Positions 53,847 to 63,926 of a stretch of 64,000 nucleotides of DNA are shown one piece after another; positions within the stretch are counted from its first letter, which is position 1; the number at the start of each line of letters is the position of its first letter. Source of the stretch: Actinoplanes sp. TFC3 (lineage in GTDB: Bacteria; Actinomycetota; Actinomycetes; Mycobacteriales; Micromonosporaceae); the NCBI RefSeq assembly GCF_001553785.1, contig NZ_LOJP01000001.1:1769326-1833325 (forward strand). The letters are read 5' to 3'. Below the pieces are notes generated by a model, which was not told the DNA's origin, searched no databases, and saw only the letters and a program-made list of their open reading frames with translations. The translations under genes were made by a program, and so were the position numbers.

Positions 53847-54536
53847 TCAAGCCGCTCGGCGAGCGGTGGACATCTGCCGCGGAACGCTCAGTGTCACCGT
53901 GCGCGGCGTGCGCCGGCCCAGCGCGTCGAGGGCGTCCAGCAACATCGCCTGTACGGTCTCGGAGGCGGGCAGATGCCAGTCGTGCTGCTCCGGGGCGACC
54001 GCCCAGCGCACCGGGCCCTCGGGGGTCCGGCTGGGCGCGGCCGGGATCCACGAGCCGCGACCGTGGTGCAGGACGTCCAGGCAGGATGCGAGCTCGGGGC
54101 GAAGGGCGCTCTCCGGACGTACGAAAAACATCCAGCGACCCGACGGCGTCACCGCGACCGGTCCTCGTCCGTCTCCACGCTCCGGGCCGATCACGCCCGT
54201 GTGCAACCGCACCGCTCCCAGGACCCGCAGGCCGACCGGCGCGGGCACCTCCAGGACGTCGAAGCTTCCGCCGGTTGCGAGCAGCACTGTGTACGGCTGA
54301 TGCCGCCACCATCCGCCCACCCGCGCGACGTCCGTGCTGGCGTCGTCCTCCCAGGACTCCATCGCGGGATGGCACCCCATGATCGGGCAGCCGGCGCGAC
54401 CGCAGTTGAACCGCTCGCCGCTGAGGTACGCCCCCGGAGTCACCGCCCAGCCGTGCGCGGCATACCGCACGGCCGCCCGGCGCAGGCGGAGCCGATCGAA
54501 ACGGAACCGGTCAACGAGACGTGTGCTCCACTGCAT
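53847..54536 (-). CDS. Prim-Pol-like protein (truncated DNA primase/polymerase domain)
   Basis: A 229-residue protein matching the N-terminal domain of actinobacterial bifunctional DNA primase/polymerases: AAVRYAAHGWAVTPGA, a Cys/His cluster (FNCGRAGCPIMGCHP), YTVLLATGGSFDVLEVPA, PVAVTPSGRWMFFV and VLHHGRGSWIPAAPSRTPEG. Where replicative relatives carry an acidic DxD metal site, this has DVLEVP, so catalysis is doubtful; I recall the same replacement in chromosomal relatives. No helicase domain follows. It is divergent from the XRE regulator gene. Confidence 0.8.
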   Translation of the reverse strand: MQWSTRLVDRFRFDRLRLRRAAVRYAAHGWAVTPGAYLSGERFNCGRAGCPIMGCHPAMESWEDDASTDVARVGGWWRHQPYTVLLATGGSFDVLEVPAPVGLRVLGAVRLHTGVIGPERGDGRGPVAVTPSGRWMFFVRPESALRPELASCLDVLHHGRGSWIPAAPSRTPEGPVRWAVAPEQHDWHLPASETVQAMLLDALDALGRRTPRTVTLSVPRQMSTARRAA

Positions 54537-54781
54537 GATCGGTCAACCCCCGAGTTGGACCTTGCTGCCGCTATATCAGGCGGGACCGCCGTCACCAACT
54601 TCGACACGCGTCGTTGGTTCGAGCAGAAAACCCATTGCAAGTTGCATGAGAAACTACGAGCCACGGTGGGTGGGCGATCACACAACCTGTGCGACCAGCA
54701 CGGACGAGTGAGGGTCACACTGCCACTGAAACACCGTTCGGCTCACCGGCGGGGGACGCCGGATGAGTTTGGGGAGGCACC

Positions 54782-56011
54782 GTGGACGAGCTGCCGATTG
54801 GCCGCCGAGTCGCCTACTGGCGCGGCCGCCGGAAAATGTCCCAACAGGTCTTCGCGGACCGGTTGGGCAAATCCAAGAGCTGGGTCGACAAGGTGGAGCG
54901 CGGGGTCCGCCGGCTTGACAAGTTCTCCGTCGTCTACGAGATCGCGGATGTGCTCGCGATCGACGTGACACTGCTGCTCGGCAAGGATGTCGAGCGGCGT
55001 CCGGACACACCTAACTGCATCGACCAGGTCGAGGTCGAAGAGATCAGAGCTGCGCTCGAGCGGTACGACCAGATGAGCGCGTTCTTCCACCCGATCCCGC
55101 AGGCCCCGCCGCTGACCGAGATGCGCAAGGCGGTCAGCCACGCCTGGCTCACCTATCAGCATGCCAAGTACGGCGTGCTGGCCCGCAAGCTTCCACAGCT
55201 ACTGCGGGATGCCCAGGCCGCCGACAGCGCCCACGCCGGTGGCGACGAGGCCCGCGACGCGGCGCACCTGCTCGGGCAGGTCTACCAGATCGCCTCGTCC
55301 GCGCTGCGCAAGGTCGGCGAGCACGAGCTGTCCTGGCTCGCTGCGGACCGCTCGATCGCGGTGTCCCAGCGGGCCGGTGACCAGCTACTCGCCGGGATGG
55401 CCAGCCACCGGGTCGGCATGGCGCTGCTCTCGCTCGGCCGGGTCCGCTCGGCGCTCGAGGTCAACGTCAACATCGCCAACCGGCTCGCCCCCACCACCCC
55501 CGAGGCGGCCACCCCGGAACGGCTGTCGGTGTACGGCCTGCTGCTGCTCACCGGGGCCATGGCGGCGGCCCGCATCGGCGACAGCGCCACCGTGCGCGAC
55601 CTGGTCAGCGGGGCCGAGCAGGCGGCCGGCGCGCTGGGCGGCGACTTCAACTACTACTGGACCTCCTTCGGGCCGACAAACGTGGAGCTGCACCGGGCCG
55701 CAGCAGCGGTCGAGCTCGGCGACGGCGGCAAGGCGATCGAGACGCACGAGCGAATCAACCGGGAGTGCTTCGCCGCGATGCTGCCCGAGCGTCGTGCGCA
55801 TCACTACCTCGACATCGCGCGTGGCTACACCCAGTTGGGCGACGTGGAAAAGGCCAGCGAGATGCTGCTGGAGGGCGACCGGCTCGCCCCCTCGGAGATC
55901 CGCTGCCGGCCGCTGGCCCACGAGGTCATCTCCGACGTGCTGCGACGCACGCGCGGAACGCCGCCGGCGCCGATCGCCGAGCTGGCCGAGCAGATGGGAG
56001 TCGGCGTATGA
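54782..56011 (+). CDS. XRE family regulator with TPR-like sensor domain
   Basis: A 409-residue regulator from GTG with GGGAGG upstream. The N-terminal helix-turn-helix is at about 6-60 (RRVAYWRGRRKMSQQVFADRLGKSKSWVDKVERG). Residues 100-400 are alpha-helical TPR-like repeats (LLGQVYQIASSALRK, HRVGMALLSLGRVRSAL, ARGYTQLGDVEKASEML), which may sense a small molecule or peptide. It is followed, with 13 bases between stop and start, by a flavoprotein gene, an arrangement that recurs in actinomycetes. Confidence 0.9.
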   Translation: MDELPIGRRVAYWRGRRKMSQQVFADRLGKSKSWVDKVERGVRRLDKFSVVYEIADVLAIDVTLLLGKDVERRPDTPNCIDQVEVEEIRAALERYDQMSAFFHPIPQAPPLTEMRKAVSHAWLTYQHAKYGVLARKLPQLLRDAQAADSAHAGGDEARDAAHLLGQVYQIASSALRKVGEHELSWLAADRSIAVSQRAGDQLLAGMASHRVGMALLSLGRVRSALEVNVNIANRLAPTTPEAATPERLSVYGLLLLTGAMAAARIGDSATVRDLVSGAEQAAGALGGDFNYYWTSFGPTNVELHRAAAAVELGDGGKAIETHERINRECFAAMLPERRAHHYLDIARGYTQLGDVEKASEMLLEGDRLAPSEIRCRPLAHEVISDVLRRTRGTPPAPIAELAEQMGVGV

Positions 56012-56024
56012 GGTGGGTTCTGAG

Positions 56025-56597
56025 GTGACTCCACGAGTTCTCTATGTCCTGGTCTGCGGTTCGCCGATCGCCCGGGACGTGGGCCTGCTCGTGGATCTGG
56101 CGCAGCGCGACGGGTGGGAAGTCTGCGTGATCACCACCCCGGACGGGCGCAAGTTCGTCGACACGGCCGCACTGCACGCCCAGACCGGGCACCCGGTCCG
56201 CAGTTACTACAAGAACCCCGGCGACGACGATCTGCTGCCGACCGCGGACGCCATGATCGTGGCGCCCGCAACGGTGAACACGGTCAACAAGTGGGCCGCT
56301 GGGATCACGGACACGCTGGTGCTCGGTCTGCTCGTGGAGGGCTACGGGTTCAACACCCCGACCGTCGTGGTTCCGTACACGAACAAGGTCATGGCCGTGC
56401 ACCCGGCGTTTCATGACAGCATCGCGAAGCTGCGCAGCTGGGGTGTGCACGTCATGCACGGCGACGATGTCGTGCGGCTGGGCATGCCGGGGCAGAACGA
56501 CCGGTTCCGCAAGCAATTTCCGTGGCGGCGCGCCCTTCAGGCCGTGCAGTCCCATTTCGAAGCCGCCGACCGAGTCGAGCCGGGGGCCCGATCCTGA
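56025..56597 (+). CDS. HFCD-type flavoprotein
   Basis: A 190-residue flavoprotein of the Dfp/UbiX/EpiD superfamily. VLYVLVCGSPIARDVGLLVDLAQRDGWEVCVITTPDG forms the FMN-binding start, and VAPATVNTVNKWAAGITDTL at 79-98 is the PASANT-like motif. The GTG at 56025 is chosen for GAGGTGGG upstream; GTG 56013 is possible. The family includes phosphopantothenoylcysteine decarboxylase and cysteine decarboxylases, but this branch has no known reaction. Probably co-transcribed with the XRE regulator. Confidence 0.88.
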   Translation: MTPRVLYVLVCGSPIARDVGLLVDLAQRDGWEVCVITTPDGRKFVDTAALHAQTGHPVRSYYKNPGDDDLLPTADAMIVAPATVNTVNKWAAGITDTLVLGLLVEGYGFNTPTVVVPYTNKVMAVHPAFHDSIAKLRSWGVHVMHGDDVVRLGMPGQNDRFRKQFPWRRALQAVQSHFEAADRVEPGARS

Positions 56598-56618
56598 ACC
56601 TGGGTAGAGTTGGCGGCC

Positions 56619-57458
56619 GTGACCGACTCCGCCATTACCCCGCCCACCGTCCGTGAGGCGGTGGCAGCCCTCGACGCCCGCTATCCGCGGTCATGGGCCG
56701 AGCAGTGGGACCGGGTGGGTCCCGTGCTCGGCGACTTCGACCGGCCGGTGCGCACCGTGCTCGGCGTTGTCGACGTCGTGCCCGAGACCGTCGAGGAGGC
56801 GGTCGCGGTTGGCGCCGACCTGATCGTCGCGCACCACCCGCTGCTGCTCAAGGGCGTTTCCTCGGTGGCGCCGGACACGTACAAGGGCCGCATCGTGCAC
56901 CGGCTGATCAAGGCCGGCATCGCCCTTTACGTAGCGCACACCAACGCCGACGTGGCGAACCCCGGCGTCTGCGATGCCCTCGCTGCCCGCCTCGGCCTGA
57001 CCACCCTGCGCCCCCTGGTTGACCAGGGCGAAGGCCGGGGGATCGGGCGGGTGGGCGAGCTGGCCACCCCGCTCACGCTGGCCGAGCTGACCGCGTTCGT
57101 CGCGGCAAGGCTGCCTGCCACCGCCGCCGGCATCAGGGCCGCGGGAGACCCAGGGCGCATCATCCGTACGCTCGCAGTCAGCGGTGGCGCCGGTGACTCC
57201 TTCCTGGCCGACGCCGGCACCGCGGGCGCCGACGCGTATCTCTGCGCCGACCTGCGGCACCACCCGGTGAGCGAGCATCTGGCCGCGGGCGGGCCGGCCC
57301 TGATCGACGTCGCCCACTGGGCCAGCGAGCGCCCCTGGCTTGACGAGGTCGCCGCCTGGCTGCGCGCGGAACTCGGCGTCACCGTTCTCGTGTCCGACCT
57401 GGACACCGACCCCTGGACCGTGCACTCGGTCAGCCCCGATAAGGAGAACCACCCGTGA
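56619..57458 (+). CDS. Nif3-like dinuclear metal centre protein
   Basis: A 279-residue Nif3/YbgI protein. Metal-site motifs: IVAHHPLLLKGV (His-His), YVAHTNADVANPGVCDAL and the C-terminal HWASERP (His, Glu). A YqfO-like insert is not present. Function is uncertain; a GTP cyclohydrolase-type role has been proposed for relatives. The stop overlaps the next gene as GTGA. GTG at 56619 is preferred to the upstream TTG. Confidence 0.93.
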   Translation: MTDSAITPPTVREAVAALDARYPRSWAEQWDRVGPVLGDFDRPVRTVLGVVDVVPETVEEAVAVGADLIVAHHPLLLKGVSSVAPDTYKGRIVHRLIKAGIALYVAHTNADVANPGVCDALAARLGLTTLRPLVDQGEGRGIGRVGELATPLTLAELTAFVAARLPATAAGIRAAGDPGRIIRTLAVSGGAGDSFLADAGTAGADAYLCADLRHHPVSEHLAAGGPALIDVAHWASERPWLDEVAAWLRAELGVTVLVSDLDTDPWTVHSVSPDKENHP

Positions 57459-58189
57459 AGGCCGCCCCCCAAGACCAGCGCCGCCTGCTCGACCTGCAGG
57501 CCGTCGACACCGCGCTCAACCAGCTCGCGCACCGCCGCAAGTCGCTGCCTGAGCTGGCCGAGATCGACACCGTCTCCCGGGAGATCTCGGTCCTGGAGGA
57601 CGAGCGGGTCCGCGCCCAGGTGGCCGTGGACGACATTGACCGCGACATCTCCCGCTTCGAGAAGGACATCGATCAGGTCCGCACCCGCAAGCAGCGCGAC
57701 CAGGCCCGCCTCGACGCGGGCGGGGCGCTCAAGGAGATCGAGGGACTGCAGCACGAGCTGGCCACGCTCAACCGCCGGCAGTCCGAGCTCGAGGACGCCG
57801 AGCTTGAGCTCATGGAGCAGCGTGAGAGTGCTGAGCAGACCCTCAACGAGGTGAAGAAGCGCATCGCCGACGCCGTCGAGCGCCGCAACGCGGCCGAGGC
57901 CCGTCGCGACGAGGCGTACGCCGACATCACCAAGGAGCACGAGTTCAAGACCCAGTCGCGGGCGCCGCTGGCCAACGACCTGCCCCAGGACCTGGTCCAG
58001 CTCTACGACAAGATCCGGACCGAGACCGGGCTGGGTGCCGCGCTGTTCCGCTCGGGCCGCTGCGGTGGCTGCCGCATCGAGCTGTACGGCGCCGACCTGG
58101 CCCGGGTGAAGAGCGCAGCGCCCGACGAGGTGGTGCGCTGCGAGGAATGCCGTCGCATCATGGTCCGCACCGCGGAGTCCGGCCTGTGA
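57455..58189 (+). CDS. Coiled-coil zinc-ribbon protein (CT398-like)
   Basis: A 244-residue protein: a long antiparallel coiled coil (about 5-180; DLQAVDTALNQLAHRRKSLPEL, then ELATLNRRQSELEDAELELMEQRES) and a C-terminal zinc ribbon (RCGGCRIEL and VRCEECRRIM, four cysteines). Conserved in actinobacteria between Nif3 and RNase H genes; role unknown, possibly nucleic-acid binding. Both ends overlap the neighbours as GTGA. Confidence 0.93.
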   Translation: MKAAPQDQRRLLDLQAVDTALNQLAHRRKSLPELAEIDTVSREISVLEDERVRAQVAVDDIDRDISRFEKDIDQVRTRKQRDQARLDAGGALKEIEGLQHELATLNRRQSELEDAELELMEQRESAEQTLNEVKKRIADAVERRNAAEARRDEAYADITKEHEFKTQSRAPLANDLPQDLVQLYDKIRTETGLGAALFRSGRCGGCRIELYGADLARVKSAAPDEVVRCEECRRIMVRTAESGL

Positions 58190-59292
58190 CCGATCTCCGG
58201 GTGATCATCGAGGCAGACGGGGGCTCGCGGGGCAATCCGGGTCCTGCCGGTTTCGGCGCCGTGGTTCTGGACGCCGGTGGTGACGTGCTGCTGGAGCGCT
58301 ACGCCTCGGTGGGCACGACCACCAACAACGTCGCCGAGTACTCGGGCCTGATCGCCGGGTTGCAGGCCGCCGCCGAGCTGGGCGCCACCCACGTCGACGT
58401 GCGGATGGACTCCAAGCTCGTGGTCGAGCAGATGTCCGGGCGCTGGCAGATCAAGAACCCCGGTCTGCGCCCGCTGGCGGCCGAGGCGGCCACGCTGGTG
58501 ACCCGGTTCGCAGCGGTGACCTTCGAGTGGATCCCCCGCGAGCGCAACAAGCTGGCCGATGCCCTGGCCAACCGGGCCATGGACGAGGCCGCGGGCAAGC
58601 CGGTCGACCTCGATCCCGCCCCAGCGCCTGCTGCGCCTGCGGCCCCGAAGAGCTGGGCGCCGCCGTCGCTGGACAAGGCCACCCGGCTCATTCTGGTGCG
58701 CCACGGCGAGACCGCGATGACCCAGCAAGGTCGTTACTCCGGTCGCGGCGATGTCCCGCTCTCCGATGAGGGCGAGGCGCAGGCCATGGCCGCGGCCGGG
58801 CGGGTGGCCGGGATCAGCCGCGAGGTTGCGGCCGTCGTTTCCTCACCCCTGAAAAGGTGTACGCGCACAGCGGAGCTGATCGCCGCCGAGCAGGGCAGCC
58901 TGCCCGTCACGGTGCTGGACGATCTGATCGAATGCGACTTCGGCGACTGGGAGGCGCTGACCTTCGCCGAGGTGCGCGAACGCTGGCCGGCCGAGATGGA
59001 TCGGTGGCTCGACTCGACCAGCGTTGCGCCCCCCGGCGGGGAGTCCTTCCAGGTGGTGGCCAAACGGGTGCGCGCAGCCCTGGCAACGTTGCTCTCGGCG
59101 TACCCGTCACAGACCGTTGTTGTGGTTTCGCATGTGTCGCCGATCAAGCTGATCCTGCGCGATGCGCTGGCGGCCGGCGACGCGTTCCTGCACCGGATGT
59201 TCCTCGACGCGGCCGGTGTCTCGACGGTTGATCTGTGGCCGGACGGCGGAATTGCGGTGCGGTCAGTGAACGAGACCGCGCACCTTCGCTAG
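58186..59292 (+). CDS. Bifunctional RNase H / acid phosphatase
   Basis: A 368-residue fusion. RNase H1-like domain, about 1-138: Asp11 in EADGGSRGNPG, Glu51 in NNVAEYSG, Asp75 in RMDSKLVVE, Asp125 in KLADALANRA. A Pro/Ala linker (145-160) leads to a histidine phosphatase domain (165-368) with LVRHGET (His173), SPLKRCTRTAEL and VSHVSPIK. The same fusion in mycobacteria (Rv2228c) degrades RNA in RNA-DNA hybrids and shows phosphatase activity linked to cobalamin synthesis (CobC-like). Confidence 0.95.
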   Translation: MTDLRVIIEADGGSRGNPGPAGFGAVVLDAGGDVLLERYASVGTTTNNVAEYSGLIAGLQAAAELGATHVDVRMDSKLVVEQMSGRWQIKNPGLRPLAAEAATLVTRFAAVTFEWIPRERNKLADALANRAMDEAAGKPVDLDPAPAPAAPAAPKSWAPPSLDKATRLILVRHGETAMTQQGRYSGRGDVPLSDEGEAQAMAAAGRVAGISREVAAVVSSPLKRCTRTAELIAAEQGSLPVTVLDDLIECDFGDWEALTFAEVRERWPAEMDRWLDSTSVAPPGGESFQVVAKRVRAALATLLSAYPSQTVVVVSHVSPIKLILRDALAAGDAFLHRMFLDAAGVSTVDLWPDGGIAVRSVNETAHLR

Positions 59293-59467
59293 CCCGGTCC
59301 GGTCCTGCAGAACGCGGCTTGGTGCGCGCCGGGTCGCCCTGAGCCAGGCGGGCAGCGCTTGCGGCTCGTCAGCGCCCCCTTCTCCATCCGGCCCTCGGGT
59401 GCCTCGGAGGGGTGGCTCAGGACCTTGGGCGTAGTTGCTTTCGTGCTGTGAAGCCTTGGCGCGCCGG

Positions 59468-59917
59468 TCAGTCGGTGCGGGTTCGCTGGTAGTGCCGGCG
59501 GGCCTTCAGCTTGTTGCCGCAGGTGGCCATCGAGCACCACCGTGCGCTGTTCGACTTGCTCCGGTCCAACAGGAACAGCGCACATTCGTTGTTCGCGCAC
59601 GGGCGTAACCGGCCGGGGCGGGTGCGCTCCATCTCGTCCCACGCGGAGATCGCTCGTACCAGAAGAGACTGCGCTGCCGAGGCGTCAACCGTCCAGGTCA
59701 GTCGCCCGGCCGCATCGATCGATGGGTTTGATGTCACGCCTCGCAGGAGCGGCTCCAGCGCTGACGGCGGCTCATCGCCTCGCACCACAGCCTGCAGGAC
59801 GTCGCGGCCCGGTCGTAGCACTGCGAGGTCCACACCGTCCATGTCCAGAACGTCAGTGCGGGTGCCGTCGATCATGGGCGTGCTGTTCAGCAGGGTGAGA
59901 AGCAGCTCCTCGTCCAT
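59468..59917 (-). CDS. CGNR zinc-finger regulator
   Basis: A 149-residue protein from ATG with GGAGG upstream. The N-terminal part (ELLLTLLNSTPMIDGTRTDVL) is the ABATE-type stress-sensing domain. The C-terminal finger reads RLRPCANNECALFLLDRSKSNSARWCSMATCGNKLKARRHYQR: four Cys with CGNK instead of CGNR. Such proteins are probable transcription factors and here face the divergent hydrolase gene, 82 bases away. Confidence 0.92.
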   Translation of the reverse strand: MDEELLLTLLNSTPMIDGTRTDVLDMDGVDLAVLRPGRDVLQAVVRGDEPPSALEPLLRGVTSNPSIDAAGRLTWTVDASAAQSLLVRAISAWDEMERTRPGRLRPCANNECALFLLDRSKSNSARWCSMATCGNKLKARRHYQRTRTD

Positions 59918-59999
59918 ATAACCTCCAAACTCCGCTTGACAGGTTACGCGAAGGAGGCGCATGTTCTAACCACCAAAGCAAGCCAAGGAGGTTGGCGTT

Positions 60000-60840
60000 G
60001 TGACGCATCATCGGTACGCGACGGTCGGCGGGCATCGGGTCTTCTACCGGGAGGCGGGGGACCCGGCCCAGTCCACCATCGTGCTGTTGCACGGATATCC
60101 GACCAGCTCGTTCATGTTCCGCGAGCTCATTGAGCAGCTCGCCGGCGACTTCCATGTGATCGCGCCGGACCACCTGGGTTTCGGGTTGTCCGATGCGCCG
60201 CCGGTCACCGAGTTCGACTACACCTTCGACGCGCTCGCCGGGATTACTGCTGGCCTGCTCGCACAGCTCCACGTGGAGCAGTACGCCATCTACGTGCAGG
60301 ACTACGGCGCCCCGATCGGCTGGCGCCTTGCCCTCAGCAATCCCAGCGCCATCACCGGCATTGTCACCCAGAACGGCAACGCCTACCAAGCCGGCTTCGT
60401 CCCCGGGTTCTGGGACGGCGTGTGGGAATACCACCGGCGGCGCGACGAGAACACCGAGGACGCCATGCGGCAGGCCCTGTCTCTGGAGGCGATTCGATGG
60501 CAGTACGTCACCGGCGCGCCCGACGAGACGCTGATCGACCCGACTGTCTGGTGGCATGACTTCGCGCTGGTTTCGCGCCCCGGCAACGCCGCCATTCAGC
60601 TCGACTTGTTTGCCGACTACGCCACCAACCCGCCGCTGTACCCGCGGTTGCACGAGTATTTCCGCAAGCACCAGCCACCGCTGCTGGCCGTGTGGGGCGA
60701 GGGCGATCAGATCTTCGGACCGGCCGGGGCTCGGGCGTTCGCCACGGATCTGCCGGAGGCCGAGGTCCACCTGCTGCCCGGTGGGCATTTCCTGCTGGAG
60801 ACCGCGGTGAACGAGGTCGCCCAGTTGATCCGCCAGTTCT

Positions 60841-60857
<17 letters not shown>
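60000..60857 (+). CDS. Haloalkane dehalogenase-like alpha/beta hydrolase
   Basis: A 285-residue hydrolase from GTG with AAGGAGG upstream. LLHGYPTSSFMFRELI (oxyanion region), nucleophile Asp101 in YVQDYGAPIGWR, Asp236 in WGEGDQIF and His263 in PGGHFLLE form the set. An Asp nucleophile is typical of haloalkane dehalogenases and epoxide hydrolases rather than esterases. The divergent CGNR gene is probably its regulator. Ends overlap by 17 bases with the convergent sigma gene. Confidence 0.9.
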
Positions 60858-61976
<1,119 letters not shown>

Positions 61977-61980
<4 letters not shown>

Positions 61981-62384
61981 TCCGTGACGGTGGGCGGCAG
62001 CTCAAGGAACGGGCGCAGCTCGAGCCATTCGTGGATCGGCTTGCCGTCCTTGCCGGGGGCGGCCGACAGGTCCCCGGCCAGTTCGACGGCCCGCTCGTAG
62101 CTGTCGACGTCGATGATCATCCAGCCCGCGATGAGGTCCTTGGTCTCGGCGAACGGTCCGTCGGTGACCGGCGGGCGGCCCTCGCCGTCGTAGCGGACCC
62201 AGGTTCCCTGCGGGGCCAGCGCCTGGCCGTCGACGTACTCGCCGGTCTTCTCCAGCTTGGCCGACCAATCACGCATGTACTGCATGTGCGCGGAGATCTC
62301 ATCCGGCGTCCACTGGTCCATGGGGACGTCGTTGGCCGGGGCCGGGGCGCCGCGGTAGTGCTTGAGCAGCAGGTACTTGGCCAT
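61977..62384 (-). CDS. DGPF/YCII partner of the ECF42 sigma factor
   Basis: A 135-residue protein. MAKYLLLKHYRGAPAP at the start and PPVTDGPFAETKDLIAGWMIIDVDSYERAVELAG contain the DGPF motif that names the partner family of ECF42 sigma factors. It is thought to be a target or modulator of the sigma factor. It is first in the pair and overlaps the sigma gene as ATGA. Confidence 0.93.
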
Positions 62385-62497
62385 CGTGCTTCTCCTGACG
62401 TGCGGTGTGACCCATTGTGGTCAGCTTCCGCACCGGGGACGCAGCCGGACACGGCTTCTCGACATCTTGACCGGAACTATTTTTGCCGTCTACGTTC

Positions 62498-62510
62498 AGG
62501 AAACTTTCTT
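62498..62510 (+). promoter_or_regulatory. Palindromic box upstream of the chitinase gene
   Basis: AGGAAACTTTCTT is a near-palindrome of the AGGAAA-N-TTTCCT type seen upstream of many actinobacterial chitinase and cellulase genes. It lies 25 bases before the ATG, in an AT-rich stretch that should also hold the promoter. The binding protein is not identified. Confidence 0.5.
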
Positions 62511-62534
62511 TACTGCTAAGCCCCTGGAGGGCTC

Positions 62535-63806
62535 ATGCGCATAGTCGCAGCTCTAGCGGCCGTTCTGGTCGGTCTGACGGCGGCCCCGGCCGCCGCCGAC
62601 GCTCATTCGAAAAAGTCCTACGTCAAGGTTGGCTACTTCACCCAGTGGGGCATCTACGGCCGCGGCTTCCAACTGGCCAAGGTGGACCAGTCCGGTGCGG
62701 CCGCCCGGCTGACCCACCTCAACTACGCGTTCGGCCCGGTCACCGCGGCGGGCGTGTGCGACTCGGCCGATGCGTGGGCCGATTGGCAGACCCCGTTTCC
62801 GGCCGAGCTCAGTGTGGACGGTGTGGCCGACACCGCCGAGCAGCCGTTCGCGGGCAACCTCAACCAGCTCGCCGAGCTCAAGAAGAAGCACCCCAAGCTG
62901 CGGGTGCTGATCTCGCTGGGCGGCTGGAGCGGGTCGGCGTACTTCTCCGACGCCGCGCTGACCGACGCCTCGCGCAAGAAGCTGGTCAGCTCCTGCGTGG
63001 ACCTCTGGATCAAGGGCAACCTGCCGGGGCTGTCCGCCGGGGTCGCCGCCGGGATCTTCGACGGCATCGACCTGGACTGGGAATGGCCGGGTTCGGCGGG
63101 CAACGACGGCAACGTCATCCGCCCCGAGGACAAGCACAACTTCACGCTGCTGGCCAAGGAATTTCGCCGCCAGCTCGACCGGCTGTCGCGCAAGACGCAC
63201 AAGGACTACGACCTGACCGCGTTCCTCCCGGCCGCTCCGGCCAAGATCGACGCGGGTTTCGAGGCCAAGAAGATCTTCAAATACCTCGATTTCGGTACGG
63301 TCCAAGGTTACGACTTCCACGGTTCCTGGGAATCGCGGACCAACCAGCAGTCGGCTCTGCACGTACCCAAGGGGGCACCGGACAACCCGGACTTCTCCAT
63401 CGAGGTAGCGATCGACACCTGGCGTGAGCGCGGGGCGCCCTCGTCGCAGTTGGTGCTCGGCATCCCCTACTACGGACAGGGGTGGACCGGGGTCACTTCC
63501 GGCGCCAACGGCGGGCTGTTCCAGCCGGCGACCGGCGGGGCACCCGGAACGTTCGCGGTCGGCACCGAGGACTACAAGGTGCTCAAGACATTGCCGGCCA
63601 AGGGGTTCACCGTGCACCGCGACTGGCGGGCCGGTCACTCGTACCTGTTCGACGGCACGACCTTCTGGACGTACGACGACCCGGCGCAGATCCGGCAGAA
63701 GACGCAATGGATCAAGGACCAGCGCCTGGGCGGGGCAATGATGTGGTCGCTCGACGGCGACGACGAGCAGGCCTCGCTGACCCGCGCGGTGTCGGCGGGC
63801 CTCTGA
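62535..63806 (+). CDS. Secreted GH18 chitinase
   Basis: A 423-residue extracellular enzyme. Signal peptide (RIVAALAAVLVGLTAAPAAADA) ends near 23. GH18 motifs: VKVGYFTQWGIYGR at 30-43, SLGGWSGS at 127-134, DGIDLDWEW at 176-184 with catalytic Glu183, QGYDFHGSWE near 258 and MMWSLDGDD near 406. It hydrolyses chitin by substrate-assisted catalysis. It has no carbohydrate-binding module. ATG follows GGAGG. Confidence 0.96.
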   Translation: MRIVAALAAVLVGLTAAPAAADAHSKKSYVKVGYFTQWGIYGRGFQLAKVDQSGAAARLTHLNYAFGPVTAAGVCDSADAWADWQTPFPAELSVDGVADTAEQPFAGNLNQLAELKKKHPKLRVLISLGGWSGSAYFSDAALTDASRKKLVSSCVDLWIKGNLPGLSAGVAAGIFDGIDLDWEWPGSAGNDGNVIRPEDKHNFTLLAKEFRRQLDRLSRKTHKDYDLTAFLPAAPAKIDAGFEAKKIFKYLDFGTVQGYDFHGSWESRTNQQSALHVPKGAPDNPDFSIEVAIDTWRERGAPSSQLVLGIPYYGQGWTGVTSGANGGLFQPATGGAPGTFAVGTEDYKVLKTLPAKGFTVHRDWRAGHSYLFDGTTFWTYDDPAQIRQKTQWIKDQRLGGAMMWSLDGDDEQASLTRAVSAGL

Positions 63807-63816
63807 GCCGGCCGGG

Positions 63817-63842
63817 GGCGGTGTGCCGTTTGGCGCACCGCC
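63817..63842 (+). terminator. Terminator of the chitinase gene
   Basis: Stem GGCGGTGTGCC / GGCGCACCGCC (10 of 11 pairs, one G-T-like mismatch) with a GTTT loop, 11 bases after the stop codon. Confidence 0.75.
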
Positions 63843-63926
63843 CTCACCGCTCGGCGCAACCGGATCTCCGCCTCTCCGCGCGCCGGCAGAGCCTCCCATA
63901 GCCTGCGAAAACTGGGAGGTTATGCC

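Noticed and set aside
56025..56597. The flavoprotein as a cysteine decarboxylase acting on the C-terminal Cys of the small ORF at 31027
   Set aside because: The two genes are 25 kb apart with no shared context; superfamily membership alone does not imply peptide decarboxylation.
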